A stretch of 64,000 bases of DNA from Hydrocarboniphaga effusa AP103 (GTDB taxonomy: Bacteria > Pseudomonadota > Gammaproteobacteria > Nevskiales > Nevskiaceae): positions 248,001 through 312,000 of the forward strand of contig NZ_AKGD01000002.1 in NCBI RefSeq assembly GCF_000271305.1, given 5' to 3'. The translations under genes and the position numbers were made by a program. Positions 61,588 through 64,000 of the stretch are shown in pieces (positions within the stretch are counted from its first letter, which is position 1; every line of letters begins with the position of its first letter). The notes under the pieces are model-generated. The model was not told the origin of the DNA, searched no databases, and saw only the letters and a list, made by a program, of their open reading frames with translations.

Positions 61588-62679
61588 ATGAAAACGATGC
61601 TTCGCGCCGGGCTGCTCCTTGGCCTGTCGTCGCTGGCTTTTGCCGGGCACGCACAAGAAGCCGACTCGACCGTCGCTTCCGAAACGCGTCCGTATCTGTC
61701 GGTGCTTTATAGCTATACCTTCGAAAACTCCGACCGTGTCGGCGTCGAGGAAGGTCAGGGCGCCCAGCTCGGTGTCGGCAAGGCACTCAGCGAGCACTGG
61801 GGTTTCGAACTCAACGGTTTCTATAGCGAGTTCCCGCACGACAATACGCCGGGTGCGAACGCCCAGCGTGAATATGGCGGCAAGCTCGACGGCCTGTATT
61901 TCTTCAGTCGCAACCCGAAGTTCTCTCCGTATTTCGGAGCTGGCGTCGGCGGCGTGACGACCGAATTGCGCGGCACCTCGCTGGACACCACCGATCCGTT
62001 CGCGGATGTCGGCCTGGGTTTCATCAAGTACTTCACCCTCGCGGGCGCTGATCTCGGCTTCCGCGCCGATCTGCGCTATCGCCATATCTGGTTCGACGAT
62101 AACGCGCTCGGCGGCACCAATGTCGGCGATCTCGGTGAGGCCGTGCTGAAGGTGGGCCTGGTCGTTCCGCTGGGTTCCAGAGCGGTTGCCGCTGCGGCCC
62201 CGACCCCTCCGGCCGCGTGCATGGATAGCGATGGCGACGGCATCTGCGATACCGCCGACCTCTGCCCGGGCACTCCGTCCGGTACGGTGGTCGATGCCAA
62301 GGGTTGCCCGAAGGCGACGGCCGAAGGCGCCAACCGCAAGTTCGACGACGTCCACTTCGAGTTCGACAAGTCCGAACTGGCTGAGGGCGAGAAGAGCAAG
62401 CTCGACAAGGCGGCCACGACCATCGACGGCATGTCCAAGACCTATCCGAACCTGAAGGTCGACGTTTCCGGCCATACCGACTGGATCGGTACCGACGGCT
62501 ACAACCAGGGCCTGTCCGAGCGTCGTGCCAATACGGTCAAGAGCTACCTGAGCCGCAAGGGCGTCGATGCAGGCCGCATCAACACCTTCGCTTATGGTGA
62601 GTCCAAGCCGATCGCGACCAACGAAACTGCGGAAGGCCGTGCGCAGAACCGTCGTGCGGAGATTCAGACGCACGAGTAA
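61588..62679 (+). CDS. OmpA-family outer-membrane protein
   Basis: 363 residues from the ATG at 61588 (AGG 4 bases before). Signal peptide ending AFAGHA, an 8-strand barrel (about 25-190), a thrombospondin type-3-like calcium segment (MDSDGDGICDTADLCPGTPS), then the C-terminal OmpA domain: FDDVHFEFDKSEL and GHTDWIGTDGYNQGLSERRA (peptidoglycan binding Asp and Arg). Anchors the outer membrane to peptidoglycan. A strong terminator follows. Confidence 0.95.
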   Translation: MKTMLRAGLLLGLSSLAFAGHAQEADSTVASETRPYLSVLYSYTFENSDRVGVEEGQGAQLGVGKALSEHWGFELNGFYSEFPHDNTPGANAQREYGGKLDGLYFFSRNPKFSPYFGAGVGGVTTELRGTSLDTTDPFADVGLGFIKYFTLAGADLGFRADLRYRHIWFDDNALGGTNVGDLGEAVLKVGLVVPLGSRAVAAAAPTPPAACMDSDGDGICDTADLCPGTPSGTVVDAKGCPKATAEGANRKFDDVHFEFDKSELAEGEKSKLDKAATTIDGMSKTYPNLKVDVSGHTDWIGTDGYNQGLSERRANTVKSYLSRKGVDAGRINTFAYGESKPIATNETAEGRAQNRRAEIQTHE

Positions 62680-62720
62680 GTATCCGATAGGCTCGATCGC
62701 AATATCGAGCGGTGGTTGGG

Positions 62721-62752
62721 AGCCCCGCCGGCGCAAGCTGGCGGGGCTTTTG
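62721..62752 (+). terminator. Terminator after the OmpA-type gene
   Basis: GCCCCGCC and GGCGGGGC with an 11-nt loop, followed by TTTTGTTT, about 43 bases after the stop. Confidence 0.85.
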
Positions 62753-62866
62753 TTTGGCTTGCCAAAGTCACCCGTCGAGCGGGCGAATCGTGCGGCTTCA
62801 GCGGCCTTGAGTCCTGTGAACCACGTCGCTAGTCTGCCCTCATAACTCGAATCGAGAACGATCGCG

Positions 62867-63877
62867 ATGGGGTGGCCAGGCAGATCAGGACGGGAGCGCT
62901 TCGGCCAGGCCTGCTCGGGTGGATTGCTTGGGCTGCTGGCGGGCGCTTCGCTCGCCGCCGGTATCAGCGTAGTGCCGATCCGGCCTTTCGTTGACGGCGA
63001 CGGCGATCGGGTCGACGACACCCTCGATCAATGTCTGTATTCCGCGCCGGGTGCCGTCGTTGATGTGCACGGCTGCAGCGCGGAGAACGATCAGGACGCG
63101 GATCAGGTGCCGGACAACGTCGACGATTGCCCGTACTCGCCGCCTGGCGCGAGAGTCGATGGTCGCGGGTGCGCGCTCGATTCCGATTTCGATGGTGTTG
63201 CCGACGGGCCGGATCGCTGCCCGGATTCGGAGCTTGGCGCCATCGTCGACGAACTCGGTTGCGCGAGCGGGCAGCATCCGCTTGCTGCGGCAGTAACACG
63301 TCCGGCTTTCACGTCGTCTACGTCCTCCACAGCGACTCCTCGACCGGCGATGCCATCCCGGGCCGTGACTGGCGCGAAACCGGAGCCGGCGCCGGCTGTT
63401 TCCCTTCCCGTCGTACCGCCGAAACCCGCGCCGATTCCGTCACCTGCCGGTCGCCAGGCCGTGCCGCCATCTGTGCCTGCGCCTTCAGCGCACTCGCCGC
63501 AGCCGCTGCCGGCGCGTCCGCTGGCGCCGTCGCCGTCCCCTGCGCTGTCCGCTGCCGCGGTGACCGTGCACTACGGCAAGGGCGTGGCTGCGCTCGGCGC
63601 TGGCGAGCTGCAGAAGCTGCGCGATGCTTTGCCGAGGCTGCGCCAGCAGCTCAAGGGCAACGCGCTTATCGTGGTGCAGGGCTACGCCGACCTCGACGAG
63701 GGCCCGAGCCCCGACACGCTCGCCCGCACTCGTGCGAACCGGGTGCGTCGTTTCCTCGAACAGAACGGCTTCGAAATTCGCGAGCTGTCGTCGGTCGGCT
63801 TGCCGGCCGGCAAGCCGGCCTCGGGCGCAGCGGCGGATGCGATGCGCCGCGTGGAGCTCGTGATCGAGCGCGACTGA
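62867..63877 (+). CDS. OmpA-like protein with calcium-type repeats and Pro-rich linker
   Basis: 336 residues. An N-terminal hydrophobic stretch near residues 17-33, then three TSP3-like units with DGDGDRVDD, DQDADQVPD and DSDFDGVADG and paired Cys. A long Pro/Ala/Ser linker (about 140-230) follows, and a C-terminal OmpA-like domain with VVQGYADLDEGPSPDTLART keeping the Asp and Arg of the peptidoglycan site but otherwise divergent. Probably a periplasmic or outer-membrane protein related to its neighbour. Confidence 0.82.
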   Translation: MGWPGRSGRERFGQACSGGLLGLLAGASLAAGISVVPIRPFVDGDGDRVDDTLDQCLYSAPGAVVDVHGCSAENDQDADQVPDNVDDCPYSPPGARVDGRGCALDSDFDGVADGPDRCPDSELGAIVDELGCASGQHPLAAAVTRPAFTSSTSSTATPRPAMPSRAVTGAKPEPAPAVSLPVVPPKPAPIPSPAGRQAVPPSVPAPSAHSPQPLPARPLAPSPSPALSAAAVTVHYGKGVAALGAGELQKLRDALPRLRQQLKGNALIVVQGYADLDEGPSPDTLARTRANRVRRFLEQNGFEIRELSSVGLPAGKPASGAAADAMRRVELVIERD

Positions 63878-63896
63878 GGCCGCCGCAAGCCCTGAT

Positions 63897-64000
63897 TTAG
63901 GTCGACTGCGCCGCGCGCGGCGGCGTCAGCAAGGTCGGCGAGTGCAACTGCGCCTGTGCGGCCTGGGCTCGCGCGCTGCGCCGTTTCGGCTCGTCGGCAC
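63897..64000 (-). CDS. C-terminal end of an unidentified gene, cut by window edge
   Basis: A leftward frame ends at TAA (63897-63899). The visible residues end with RSARAQAAQAQLHSPTLLT and PPRAAQST. Composition fits coding sequence of this GC content, but 34 codons are too few for a call. The frame and even its existence are uncertain. Confidence 0.4.
   Translation of the reverse strand, partial: ADEPKRRSARAQAAQAQLHSPTLLTPPRAAQST

Overview
The window looks like chromosomal DNA of a gammaproteobacterium, most likely Xanthomonadales/Lysobacterales (Lysobacteraceae or Rhodanobacteraceae). This rests on high GC outside one island, the miaB-phoH-ybeY-corC order, proC-yggT-metX-metW, 6S RNA between zapA and ygfA, a fused xanB-type ManC/ManA gene, and many GGGAGAGGG-type palindromic intergenic repeats. 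No species can be named from the sequence alone.

Layout. 1-5.3 kb: the 5' part of a first rfbB copy, tRNA-Phe set inside a palindromic repeat, and a four-gene leftward operon of unknown envelope proteins. 5.7-12.7 kb: a secreted PHB-depolymerase-like esterase, a gene remnant, a membrane protein, UDP-glucose dehydrogenase and a large anchored LamG-like surface protein. 12.7-36.2 kb: a leftward exopolysaccharide locus. Read in the direction of transcription it has two sugar-phosphate transferases, Wza, Wzc, a YjbH-like protein, a second wza broken by an IS3-family element, a TIM-barrel protein, a LamG lipoprotein, a pyruvyl transferase, a glycosyltransferase, Wzy, Wzx, a DUF1972 glycosyltransferase, then rfbB-rfbA-rfbC-rfbD-xanB. 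Its middle (about 17.9-34.1 kb) is visibly AT-richer and free of the repeats. A Wzb-like phosphatase lies divergently at 36.8 kb.

37-64 kb is mostly housekeeping: miaB-phoH-[DUF559 gene and tRNA-Gly]-ybeY-corC, a DUF4105 membrane protein, small lipoproteins, a PhzF protein, an alkyltransferase-like protein, metW/metX/yggT/proC, ilvA, an outer-membrane barrel, an EVE protein, ygfA, 6S RNA, zapA with a small coiled-coil partner, a Deg protease, a PEBP protein, a DUF1302 protein, SohB, two OmpA-type proteins with calcium-type repeats, and the end of an unidentified gene.

How it fits together: Ugd, RmlABCD and XanB supply UDP-glucuronate, dTDP-rhamnose and GDP-mannose. The sugar transferases and glycosyltransferases build a lipid-linked, probably pyruvylated repeat unit. 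Wzx and Wzy flip and polymerise it, and Wza, Wzb and Wzc control and export it.

The most unusual signal is the repeat family: composite palindromes of about 135 bp, with paired base changes that keep the hairpins. They invade operons, extend coding regions (miaB and the DUF4105 gene), surround both tRNA genes, and flank a DUF559 nuclease-like gene that splits the phoH-ybeY junction.
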